From positions 434,001 to 498,000 of the forward strand of contig NZ_JBHTIT010000001.1 in the NCBI RefSeq assembly GCF_042677145.1: DNA of 64,000 bases, written 5' to 3'. The DNA comes from Perlucidibaca wandonensis. GTDB lineage: Bacteria > Pseudomonadota > Gammaproteobacteria > Pseudomonadales > Moraxellaceae. The notes beneath the pieces are model-generated. The model did not search any database. It saw nothing but the letters and a program-made list of their open reading frames with translations, and was not told the DNA's origin. Shown in pieces: positions 41,577 to 49,899 of this stretch; the first letter of the stretch is position 1; every line of letters begins with the position of its first letter. The position numbers and the translations under genes are program-made.

Positions 41577-41744
41577 AACGATCACATCGCATCATCAAGC
41601 AGGCCCATAGCATACCCGATTGCGCGTGCGGCTGAGGCGTGTTGCTTTAGAATGCCGAACTAACTTTTACACATACGCCGGCAAAGATGCTTTTTGGCGC
41701 GTTATAAAAATAACCGTTTTAAGCTTGAGCAATAGGAGCGAGGC

Positions 41745-43265
41745 ATGAGCGCAGAAGTATTGATTGGCCAAGGTGAGCAGCGCTGCAGCGTGCTAACAAA
41801 ATACGCCAACCGTCATGGCTTGGTGGCTGGCGCAACAGGCACAGGTAAAACCGTCACTTTGCAGATTTTAGCGGAAGGCTTTTCTGACCTTGGCGTGCCG
41901 GTGTTTCTCGCTGATATCAAAGGCGATGTCGCAGGTCTTTCGCAGGCAGGCGATGCCAGCAATGCAAAATTGGCAGAGCGTGCCGCAAAAACCGGCATGA
42001 ATGGCTTCCAAACCCAGGCGTATCCGGTTGTGTTTTGGGATGTCTTTGGCGAGCAAGGCCATCCAGTGCGTGCCACGGTGTCAGATTTGGGCCCGCTATT
42101 ATTGGCGCGCATGTTAGAGCTCAATGACACTCAAGAAGGTGTGCTCAGCGTGCTGTTTCGCTATGCCGATGATAATCAGCTACTCCTTCTCGACCTCAAA
42201 GATTTACGCTCCTTATTGCAGCTAGCCAGTGATTCACCAGATGCTATCGGTTCGACCTACGGCAGCATCAGTAAAGCCAGTGTGGGTGTGATTCAGCGAG
42301 CATTGCTTAACCTAGAGCAGCAAGGCGCCGATGCATTTTTTGGTGAGCCAGCGCTCACGCTTAGCGACTTCATGCGCACCACGTTCGATGGCCGTGGCCA
42401 CATTAATGTGCTGGCGGCGAATAAGTTGTTTATGCAGCCGCGCTTGTATTCGACATTTTTGCTATGGCTGCTGTCAGAGCTGTTTGAGGCATTACCTGAG
42501 CGTGGCGATGCCGAATTGCCGTTGTTGGTGTTCTTTTTTGATGAAGCACATTTGCTCTTTAAGGACGCGCCGAAAGCCTTACTCGATAAAATTGAGCAAG
42601 TGGTGCGCTTGATTCGCTCGAAAGGCATTGGCATTTATTTCATCACGCAAAATCCTTTGGATTTACCAGATGCCGTCTTGGGCCAGCTGGGTAATCGTGT
42701 GCAACATGCGCTGCGCGCATTCACGCCACGAGATCAAAAGGCGGTGCGCGCCGCGGCTGAAACTTTCCGTGCCAATGCGGGTGTCGACGTTGCTGAGGCT
42801 ATTGTTGCTTTAGGTGTTGGCGAAGCACTCGTGTCATGCCTAGGCGAGGGCGGCATTCCCATGCCAGTGGAGCGCGCTAAAGTGCGCCCACCACGCTCGC
42901 GCATGGGCACTATCACGCCAGAAGAACGTGCGCTGAGTATGCAGCGCTCGCCATTTGCTGGACGCTATGAGCAGGCTTTAGATCGCGAATCGGCTTATGA
43001 AATACTGACGAAAAAGGCTCAAGATGCCGAGGTGTCGGCACGTGCAGATGCTGAAGCTGCGGCACAAGCAAAGGCAGATACTGCGAATGCCAAGGCGCAA
43101 GCAGCTGCTGAAAAAGCCGCTAACAAGCGTCCCGCACGCGAGCCCGATAGCTTCTGGGAAAGCGCAGCCAAAAGCGCCGCGCGTGCGGCTAGCTCTACCA
43201 TTGGCCGTAAGGTTGGCAATGAGTTATTGCGTGGATTATTGGGCTCATTTACGAAGTCCCGCTAG
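41745..43265 (+). CDS. HerA-like ATPase (DUF853, YjgR type)
   Basis: A 506-residue P-loop ATPase. Walker A is in VAGATGTGKTVTLQILAEG (about 28-46) and Walker B in LLVFFFDEAHLLFKDAP. Sensor regions LIRSKGIGIYFITQNPLDLP and LGNRVQHALRAFTPRDQKAV follow. The YjgR/DUF853 branch is related to HerA DNA translocases, but no function is proven. The C-terminus is Ala/Lys-rich and helical (ADAEAAAQAKADTANAKAQA). GAGCGAGGC precedes the ATG. Confidence 0.88.
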   Translation: MSAEVLIGQGEQRCSVLTKYANRHGLVAGATGTGKTVTLQILAEGFSDLGVPVFLADIKGDVAGLSQAGDASNAKLAERAAKTGMNGFQTQAYPVVFWDVFGEQGHPVRATVSDLGPLLLARMLELNDTQEGVLSVLFRYADDNQLLLLDLKDLRSLLQLASDSPDAIGSTYGSISKASVGVIQRALLNLEQQGADAFFGEPALTLSDFMRTTFDGRGHINVLAANKLFMQPRLYSTFLLWLLSELFEALPERGDAELPLLVFFFDEAHLLFKDAPKALLDKIEQVVRLIRSKGIGIYFITQNPLDLPDAVLGQLGNRVQHALRAFTPRDQKAVRAAAETFRANAGVDVAEAIVALGVGEALVSCLGEGGIPMPVERAKVRPPRSRMGTITPEERALSMQRSPFAGRYEQALDRESAYEILTKKAQDAEVSARADAEAAAQAKADTANAKAQAAAEKAANKRPAREPDSFWESAAKSAARAASSTIGRKVGNELLRGLLGSFTKSR

Positions 43266-43340
43266 GGCTGTTTGATAGCGGTTTTTAGCGGCGCTCAAAC
43301 TCACGCTTTAGAACGCAAAAAAGTTAACTAAGAGAGGCTT

Positions 43341-44852
43341 ATGGATATTGTGTCGTTGGCGTTAGGAAGTGCTATTGGTTTGGTGTTGGCAAGCATCTTG
43401 TGGTGGTTGCTTGGCCGTGGTCATCGCCGCGAATGGGCATTGCAACAAGCTCACGCCGTGCAGCGTGAGCAAGACTTGCAGGCTCGCCTGAGTGCTAGCG
43501 AGCAGGCACTAGCTACATCTGAAGCCGTTGCTAAAGATAGTCAGGCGCAACACATTACGCTGCGTGAGCAAGTTGCTGCGCTCACGCAAACACTGGCCTC
43601 TGAGCGCCAAGCGCATGCTCAGCAGCTGGCGGCTGAGCGCGAAACCAAAGCCGAGCAAGTTGCCTTCGAGCGTGAATCTAAAGATCAGCAACTCGCCGCC
43701 GAGCGTCGCCAAGGCGAAGAGCGATTGGCGACTGAGCGTCAAATCAGTCAAGAAAAGCTCGCCTTGCTAGATGAGGCGAAAAACTCTTTACGCCAGCAAT
43801 TTGAAATACTGGCGCAAAGCATTTTGGAAGAAAAATCGAAACGCTTTAGCGAGCAAAATCAGCAGGCTTTGGGGCAGATGCTGGAGCCATTAAAGACGCG
43901 CTTAAATGAGTTTCAAACTCGCGTCGATGCGGTACACAGCGACGATACCAAGCAGCGTTCGGCGCTAACGGAAAGCTTGCGCACGCTGATGAACTTAAAC
44001 CAAGAGCTCAGCCAACGCGCCAACCAACTGACCAATGCCTTAACCAGCCAAAATAAAACCCAAGGTGATTGGGGCGAAATGGTCTTGGAGCAAGTGCTGC
44101 AAAGCTCAGGCCTAATTAAAGGCCAGCAATACGAAGTGCAAATCAGCCATACCCGCGAAGACGGCACGCGCGCTCAGCCCGATGTCATCATTAATCTGCC
44201 AGATAATAAGCACCTAATCATCGATGCGAAGATGTCACTAAACGCCTATATGGACTATGCCAATGCGAGCGATGACGCCACTCGCGAGGCAGCCCTGAAG
44301 CGGCATTTAGACTCTATCCGCGCGCATATTAAAGGCTTATCTGAGCGTAATTATCAGGATATTTTCCCGACCAACTCACCAGATTTTGTGCTGATGTTTG
44401 TGCCCATTGAGCCTGCGTTTTTGTTGGCAACAACCAGTGATGCCGCACTCTGGCAGGATGCTTGGAAGCGCAATATTTTACTGGTCAGCCCAAATACGCT
44501 GCTCTTTGTTATGCGTATGGTTGCGCATGTTTGGCAGCAGGAAAACCAAACCCGTAACGCCCAGGAAATCGCTAATCGCGGTAAGGATCTGTATGAGAAA
44601 TTCGTTGGCTTTAGCGAAAACTTAGCTAAGGTTGGCGAGCGTATTACGCAGGCACAAGTGGCATACGATAGCGCTTTTAAGCAGCTAAAAACCGGCAGCG
44701 GCAACCTAGTAGGTCAGGCCGAAAAGCTGCGTAAATTAGGCATTACCACGCCGAAGAAAAAGCTCAGCCAAACCTTGCTTGATGAGTCTGATATCGACGA
44801 TGCTGACCGCGATATAACGAATGGCGACACCACTAACGAGCCCACTGAATGA
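43341..44852 (+). CDS. rmuC: RmuC DNA recombination protein
   Basis: A 503-residue RmuC protein: an N-terminal membrane helix (SLALGSAIGLVLASILWWLL), a long coiled coil (about 30-210, rich in Ala, Glu and Gln), and a PD-(D/E)xK-like nuclease domain with WGEMVLEQVLQSSGL, QPDVIINLPDNKHLIIDAKM and TLLFVMRMVAHVWQQENQ. It limits inversion of repeats in E. coli. It overlaps the MFS gene by 4 bp. Confidence 0.94.
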   Translation: MDIVSLALGSAIGLVLASILWWLLGRGHRREWALQQAHAVQREQDLQARLSASEQALATSEAVAKDSQAQHITLREQVAALTQTLASERQAHAQQLAAERETKAEQVAFERESKDQQLAAERRQGEERLATERQISQEKLALLDEAKNSLRQQFEILAQSILEEKSKRFSEQNQQALGQMLEPLKTRLNEFQTRVDAVHSDDTKQRSALTESLRTLMNLNQELSQRANQLTNALTSQNKTQGDWGEMVLEQVLQSSGLIKGQQYEVQISHTREDGTRAQPDVIINLPDNKHLIIDAKMSLNAYMDYANASDDATREAALKRHLDSIRAHIKGLSERNYQDIFPTNSPDFVLMFVPIEPAFLLATTSDAALWQDAWKRNILLVSPNTLLFVMRMVAHVWQQENQTRNAQEIANRGKDLYEKFVGFSENLAKVGERITQAQVAYDSAFKQLKTGSGNLVGQAEKLRKLGITTPKKKLSQTLLDESDIDDADRDITNGDTTNEPTE

Positions 44853-46054
44853 CCGCATTAGCGCGCACACCATTACTAGTATTTATGCTCGGCAGCTTGA
44901 CGGCGTTCGCGCCCATGTCCATCGATATGTATTTGCCGGCGCTGCCCGATTTACAGAAGTCTTTGATGACCGATCCGGCGCATTTGCAGCTCACGCTGGC
45001 GTCATTTTTTGCCGCCTTTGCTATTGGCCAGTTATTTTATGGCCCATTGGCCGATCGTTTTGGTCGTAAACCACCGCTGTATTTCGGTATCGGTCTATTT
45101 GCGATTACTTCACTGGCTTGCATGTGGGTGACGACGGTTGAAACCTTAATTGCCCTACGTTTTGTGCAGGCGTTAGGGGCTTGTGCCGGCGTAGTGATTG
45201 CTCGTGCCGTGGTACGTGACAGCTTCGAAGGCGCTGAAGCCTCGCGAATGTATGCCGCGATGATGCTGGTGATGGGTGTGGCGCCAATGGTCGCACCGAT
45301 GCTCGGCGGGCAGCTTTTAGTCTGGTTTGGCTGGCATAGCATCTTTGGCATGCTCGCGCTCTATGGCAGCTTAGTGCTGTGGCTGCTACATAAAAAGCTG
45401 CCCGAAACCCTGGCGGTAGCTGATCGCCAACCTCTTCATCTTGGTCTTAGCCTAAGAGCTTATGGTTCACTATTAGCCTCACATCAATTCCGTGGTTTCG
45501 CGCTCACCAGCAGCGTTAGCATGGCCGGCCTTTATGCCTTTATTGCCGCCTCGCCATTCGTTTTCATGGTCTATTTCGGTCTCGATGCTCAGCAGTTTGG
45601 CCTGCTATTTGGCGCCAATGCTTTCTGCTTAATCATGGCGACTCAGGTCAATAGCCGCATTCTCGACATTTGGTCACCGCGCACTGTGTTGCAGCGCAGC
45701 CTATTGCTGCAAATGTTTGCTGGGGCTTGCTTTGGGTTGCTGGCCTATACGGGCTGGGGTGGCTTCTGGGCTCTGATCGCGCCGTTAGCCATCTACACCG
45801 CCTGCTTGGGCTTTGTTTTGCCAAATGCCACGATCTTGGCGCTAGAGCCATTTAAGTTGCAGGCGGGCACAGCATCGGCACTTTACGGCACTATCGGCAG
45901 TGTTTCCGGTGCAGTTGCAGCTAGTGTGGTCAGTGCCTTACAGGGTCATAATGCCGCGGTATTGGGCATGGTGATTGCAGTCTGCGGCATCGTAGCTTGC
46001 GTTCGCAGTCGGTTTTTACCGCACGGCATCGAGCAAACGACCACGGTCACTTAA
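44849..46054 (+). CDS. Bcr/CflA-family MFS drug exporter
   Basis: A 401-residue, 12-helix MFS transporter. It has MSIDMYLPALPDLQ in the first loop, the motif A PLADRFGRKPPLYFG between helices 2 and 3, and VARAVVRDSFEG like Bcr. It exports drugs or other small molecules by proton exchange. Its start overlaps the rmuC stop, and its last 39 bp overlap the 3' end of the convergent patatin-like gene. Confidence 0.92.
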   Translation: MTALARTPLLVFMLGSLTAFAPMSIDMYLPALPDLQKSLMTDPAHLQLTLASFFAAFAIGQLFYGPLADRFGRKPPLYFGIGLFAITSLACMWVTTVETLIALRFVQALGACAGVVIARAVVRDSFEGAEASRMYAAMMLVMGVAPMVAPMLGGQLLVWFGWHSIFGMLALYGSLVLWLLHKKLPETLAVADRQPLHLGLSLRAYGSLLASHQFRGFALTSSVSMAGLYAFIAASPFVFMVYFGLDAQQFGLLFGANAFCLIMATQVNSRILDIWSPRTVLQRSLLLQMFAGACFGLLAYTGWGGFWALIAPLAIYTACLGFVLPNATILALEPFKLQAGTASALYGTIGSVSGAVAASVVSALQGHNAAVLGMVIAVCGIVACVRSRFLPHGIEQTTTVT

Positions 46055-47086
46055 CTCGGCAAAAGCTTCGGCTATTTCGCGGCTGGCCTCAACGGCAGCG
46101 CGCCAAGCTACTAGGCGATCAGCATCACGGCCATGGTAGGTTTTGAAGTCATTACGGCTGGGAATGGCCTGGCCTGGTAATTTGGCAATCAACTCTGGCG
46201 AAGGTGATAGTAGTAAAAGGCGGTCTGCCTGTGTTGGCAGACGTGAAGCTATGCCTTTATCGAACCAACCCGGCACCAAGCGCGACTCATAATGCGGAAC
46301 AAATAAAATCGGTGCCTGACCAGGCTCTGCCGGAGTTAAAGGCATATCCATATGGTAATCGACGATGCCACCATCGATATGAGCGCCTTTGGGTGCGCCA
46401 GCAATATCTCGTACCGAGCGCATAAGTAGAGGAATCGTGCCGCTAGCCAGTGTGGCTTCTGCAAGGTTTTCCGCAGTAAGCGCGACCGAATGCGTGGTGA
46501 AGGCATCGCGGTCTAGCAGTGGCGAGGGAGCATCGCCACTATGAAACACGCAGCGCTCCATATGCCGAGCAAGCTTGTCGCGGCCGCGATAATTCGCCAG
46601 AAATGCCTGCCCTAAACCAATCGCCTGCAACCAAGCTTTCGGATGTGCGCTTAAGCCTTTGCAGCGCGCGGTGATCAAATGCAAATGCAACTTGGGATGT
46701 GCAATGAGCTGATCCAACTCATCCGTCTGCAACACGCTATCTAAGATTTGCCGAACCTGCCGTGACACTTCAGCGGCATCTGGCTTGCTCGCATAATGCT
46801 GTGCGCTATAGGCCGCGACTAAACGATCAAGCGCAGCAGCAGGGTCCTGATGCGCCGCAGCGACTAAGCGAAAGGCACCAATCGACGAGCCGAACACTGG
46901 TAAACGCTCGCGGCGTTGAGCTAGCCAAGGACCAAACAAGTAGTCATCCAGGTGTTTTAAGATGAGAAACTTAGGCCCACCAGCCGGTGCGCCAAGTGCC
47001 GCGACTTGGTTGGCATCGAAGCCATTCGCCTCGATATGCGCGCGAGCTAAAGCGCCGGCGCGCAAAACAAACGGGATCGATGCCAT
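46016..47086 (-). CDS. Patatin-like phospholipase
   Basis: A 356-residue patatin-fold hydrolase. GAPAGGPKF is the oxyanion loop (glycine-rich), FGSSIGAFRLVAAA carries the nucleophile Ser (G-S-S-I-G), and HIDGGIVDYH carries the catalytic Asp (DGG). No signal peptide is evident, so it may act in the cytoplasm or be exported by other means. Its 3' end overlaps the MFS gene. Confidence 0.85.
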   Translation of the reverse strand: MASIPFVLRAGALARAHIEANGFDANQVAALGAPAGGPKFLILKHLDDYLFGPWLAQRRERLPVFGSSIGAFRLVAAAHQDPAAALDRLVAAYSAQHYASKPDAAEVSRQVRQILDSVLQTDELDQLIAHPKLHLHLITARCKGLSAHPKAWLQAIGLGQAFLANYRGRDKLARHMERCVFHSGDAPSPLLDRDAFTTHSVALTAENLAEATLASGTIPLLMRSVRDIAGAPKGAHIDGGIVDYHMDMPLTPAEPGQAPILFVPHYESRLVPGWFDKGIASRLPTQADRLLLLSPSPELIAKLPGQAIPSRNDFKTYHGRDADRLVAWRAAVEASREIAEAFAELSDRGRLLDAVR

Positions 47087-47102
47087 GCGCTATGAACTCA
47101 GC

Positions 47103-47603
47103 TTAGGCAAGAGCAGCTAAGGCCGCGTCATAGTTAGGTTCATCGCCAATTTCAGGCACCAATTCGCTGTGCAACACGCGGTTGTTCTCATCCAGAACTA
47201 CCACGGCGCGCGAAGCCAAACCTTTCAGTGGGCCATCGGCAATAGCCACGCCATAGTCGGCGAGAAAGTTAGCACCACGCAGTGTTGATAAGTTCACCAC
47301 GGCATCTAGGCCTTCAGCGCCGCAGAAGCGAGCTTGAGCAAATGGCAGGTCGGCAGAAATGCAGAGCACCACGGTATTGCTGAGGGCGGCGACTTTGCTA
47401 TTGAACTGGCGCACTGAAGTTGCGCACGTTGGTGTGTCGACACTGGGGAATATGTTTAGCACTTTACGTTTGCCGGCAAAGCCAGCAAGGCCGACATCAG
47501 ATAAGTCGCCTTTGACTAGCGAGAAATCGGGCGCTGTTTGGCCGTTGGTAGGTAGATTGCCGCTGACGCTGACAGGGTTGCCATGCAAGGTGACCGTGGC
47601 CAT
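47103..47603 (-). CDS. tpx: Thiol peroxidase (2-Cys, atypical)
   Basis: A 166-residue Tpx. The peroxidatic Cys is in FPSVDTPTCATSVRQF (about 60) and the resolving Cys in FAQARFCGAEGL (about 94), about 34 residues apart as in E. coli Tpx. It reduces hydroperoxides using thioredoxin. It lies about 16 bp downstream of the patatin-like gene's start region on the same strand but precedes it; a GGAG-like site is before its ATG. Confidence 0.96.
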   Translation of the reverse strand: MATVTLHGNPVSVSGNLPTNGQTAPDFSLVKGDLSDVGLAGFAGKRKVLNIFPSVDTPTCATSVRQFNSKVAALSNTVVLCISADLPFAQARFCGAEGLDAVVNLSTLRGANFLADYGVAIADGPLKGLASRAVVVLDENNRVLHSELVPEIGDEPNYDAALAALA

Positions 47604-47713
47604 GTGTGACTCCTAAGCAGTAAACGAGGGGCTTAAGAGTAAAGCAAAAGGCGGAGTGTTTGGGCAGTGATTATCGATGACAAAGTGCTTTTATATGCGG
47701 GAGTATTTGACGA

Positions 47714-48175
47714 CTAGGTCGCAAACTTAACTGCCTGCGAGATATTCAATAAGCCACTAAGCTCATGGCGCCGGCTAAACGGCAGAATGTCTTGCAGGGT
47801 TTGCTTGTTTAGCTCGGCTGTAAAGGCATCACGCGCGCGCATCAACATGCCGGGCAATAAGCAGGCCGGTGTAATCACGCACTGATTGTTTTCGCGCAAA
47901 CACTCCACCAAACCATCCTCAGGCTCCATATGCTGCACGACGTCGCCAATAAGTATTTCATTGGGCGCTTTCGCTAGGCGAATACCGCCACCGGCACCGC
48001 GCACTGACACCACGTAGTTATGCGCTACTAAGCGGCTCACCACTTTCATCAAATGGTTGCGTGAAACTTGGTAGGCCTCAGCAATTTCTTGAATAGTCGA
48101 GAGCTGTTCCGGCGACTTCAGGCCAAGAAAAATGAGCGTACGCAGTGCGAAGTCGGCGTGCTGGGTAAGACGCAT
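47714..48175 (-). CDS. nsrR: NsrR-like Rrf2-family regulator
   Basis: A 153-residue Rrf2 protein close to NsrR: RLTQHADFALRTLIFLGL, SRNHLMKVVSRLVAHNYVVS, VRGAGGGIRLAK and the three iron-sulfur Cys in VECLRENNQCVITPACLL (about 92, 100 and 106). NsrR senses nitric oxide through a [Fe-S] cluster and represses detoxification genes. Direct targets are not seen in the window. The C-terminus is a little longer than in E. coli. Confidence 0.88.
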   Translation of the reverse strand: MRLTQHADFALRTLIFLGLKSPEQLSTIQEIAEAYQVSRNHLMKVVSRLVAHNYVVSVRGAGGGIRLAKAPNEILIGDVVQHMEPEDGLVECLRENNQCVITPACLLPGMLMRARDAFTAELNKQTLQDILPFSRRHELSGLLNISQAVKFAT

Positions 48176-48285
48176 ACAGTAACCATTAGCTAGAGCTGGA
48201 CTAGCCAGTATAGCGGTGACCTTGGTTCAGGTCGCCAGCTAGCTAATGCGTGAAGAGTTTCCTGCATCATCAGCCAGAAACAAAA

Positions 48286-48304
48286 AACGCCCCGAAGGGC
48301 GTTT
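48286..48304 (-). terminator. Terminator after tRNA-Ser
   Basis: On the minus strand AAACGCCC pairs with GGGCGTTT in a tight hairpin with an extended T-run (GTTTTTTG). It starts 14 bp after the tRNA CCA. Confidence 0.85.
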
Positions 48305-48318
48305 AAGTATTACGAATT

Positions 48319-48406
48319 TGGCGGAAGCGGTGAGATTCGAACTCACGAACCCTTTCGGGTCGCCGGTTTTCAAGACCGGTGCATTCAACCACTCTGCCAC
48401 GCTTCC
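48319..48406 (-). tRNA. tRNA-Ser (anticodon TGA)
   Basis: 88 nt including CCA, with the long variable arm of serine tRNAs (CGACCCGAAAGGGTTCG). Acceptor GGAAGCG pairs with CGCTTCC; anticodon stem CCGGT/ACCGG surrounds CTTGAAA, giving TGA (UGA). Confidence 0.96.
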
Positions 48407-48454
48407 ATTGTGGTGCTGAACGGGGTGGGATACTACCCGTTTGGAGCTGCTGCC

Positions 48455-49888
48455 TCAAGCCTTAGGCTGTTGATTTTTGCGGTAATCTGCAAAACGACGG
48501 CGTGCTATTCGCAATAAATTCACGCTGAGTAGGGCGGCGATAACGGCGACAGGCCAAGCAATGGCCTCGGGTTGCCACAATGCGACTCCCGCGACTACTA
48601 AGCCAATCAAGCCCAAGCCGCCTAAAAGGCTGGCATCAGTAGGCCCGAGCTGCCGCGACTCACGTACGGCAAGAGCCATTGCGCGTGAAACACGGAGAGT
48701 TGTTGTTGAGCTTTGGTGATGCCGTAGTGAGCGCTTTGTTGGGCGGCGTGGGGCAACGAGTTTGACGCGTTCGGCATCGCTGAGCACGATCTCGGTAGCA
48801 TTTTCTAAGTCGTCTAAAAACTGCGACTCCATCACCGCGGCAAAGTCGGCATTTTCGATGGCCAAGTCGAGCTCGTAATTGCCCAGCCAAGATGCGGGAT
48901 TCAGGTTGGTGGAGCCGATGCGTGCCCAGCAGCCATCGGCCACGGCGGTTTTGGCGTGCAACATGGCACCATTCCACTCAAACACGCGTACACCGGCTAA
49001 TAGCAGCGGGCGGTAGCTAGAGCGAGCAAGCAAGCCTATCAACGGCAAATCGGAGCTGCCAGGCACGAGTAGGCGCACATCGACCCCATTTTTTGCGGCT
49101 TGGCGTAGGCTATCTAAATACGCCGGCGTGCCGACTGGGTAGGCATCGGTAATCCACATGCGAGTTTGCGCGAGGTTGATGATTAGCTGGTCTAAGCGAA
49201 ATAGCGGGCTGTTTTGGGGGCGACCAGTGATTAGGCGAACGTTCGCGTTTTTTACGGTGAAAGGAAGTGGTGTATTAATGCAGTGTGGCTGTGAGCGCGG
49301 CTGCCAATCGCTGCCGGTGAGCTGCCAAGTGTGAGCGAAAGCGGCTTCCATATTGATGACAACTTCACCGGCAACGCGCACGCCGGTGTCGCGCCATGGG
49401 GCTTGGTCTGCATGCCCACGCCATTGCGCACTCTGACACCAACCAGTGATGATGGCCTCGCAGCCATCGATGCTCATCAGCTTGCGATGATTGCGCACCA
49501 TCCATGCCAATGGCTCGCCAAGGCCGGGCGTGTTGAAACGCCGAAATTCGCCACCAGCGTCATTTAGCTGCCGAACCCAACGCCGGCTGAGCTGATTAAA
49601 GCTGCCTAACCAGTCGGCGAGAACCATTACTTGTAGGCCGTCACGCGCGCGTTGGCAGAGCGCAGTGAGTAGGCTGCGGCCCCAGTCGTCGTCACAAATA
49701 CGGTAGTTTTCAACAATGATGTGGCGCTCTGCGCGAGCAATCATCGCCAATGTGGCGGCTTCATGCTCGCTGCTGTCGCGCAATAATTGCAGGCGGTGGC
49801 CGCCTTGCTGAGCGGCACCGGTGGTGCGTTGAAACAGCGCCGATAAGCGCGGATCGGTGAGTGCAGGGGAGTCGCTGGACTCGCTCAT
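48455..49888 (-). CDS. Phospholipase D-family enzyme (cardiolipin synthase-like)
   Basis: A 477-residue protein with two HKD motifs: NHRKLMSIDG and GWCQ (about 137-155), and LHAKTAVADGCWARIGSTNLNP (about 307-328). These are the PLD catalytic signatures. Two membrane helices lie at the C-terminus (LGGLGLIGLVVAGVALW and IAWPVAVIAALLSVNLL), whereas cardiolipin synthases usually have them at the N-terminus. It likely transfers phosphatidyl groups. It follows prc on the same strand with an 11-bp gap. Confidence 0.88.
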   Translation of the reverse strand: MSESSDSPALTDPRLSALFQRTTGAAQQGGHRLQLLRDSSEHEAATLAMIARAERHIIVENYRICDDDWGRSLLTALCQRARDGLQVMVLADWLGSFNQLSRRWVRQLNDAGGEFRRFNTPGLGEPLAWMVRNHRKLMSIDGCEAIITGWCQSAQWRGHADQAPWRDTGVRVAGEVVINMEAAFAHTWQLTGSDWQPRSQPHCINTPLPFTVKNANVRLITGRPQNSPLFRLDQLIINLAQTRMWITDAYPVGTPAYLDSLRQAAKNGVDVRLLVPGSSDLPLIGLLARSSYRPLLLAGVRVFEWNGAMLHAKTAVADGCWARIGSTNLNPASWLGNYELDLAIENADFAAVMESQFLDDLENATEIVLSDAERVKLVAPRRPTKRSLRHHQSSTTTLRVSRAMALAVRESRQLGPTDASLLGGLGLIGLVVAGVALWQPEAIAWPVAVIAALLSVNLLRIARRRFADYRKNQQPKA

Positions 49889-49899
49889 GCCATCTCCTA

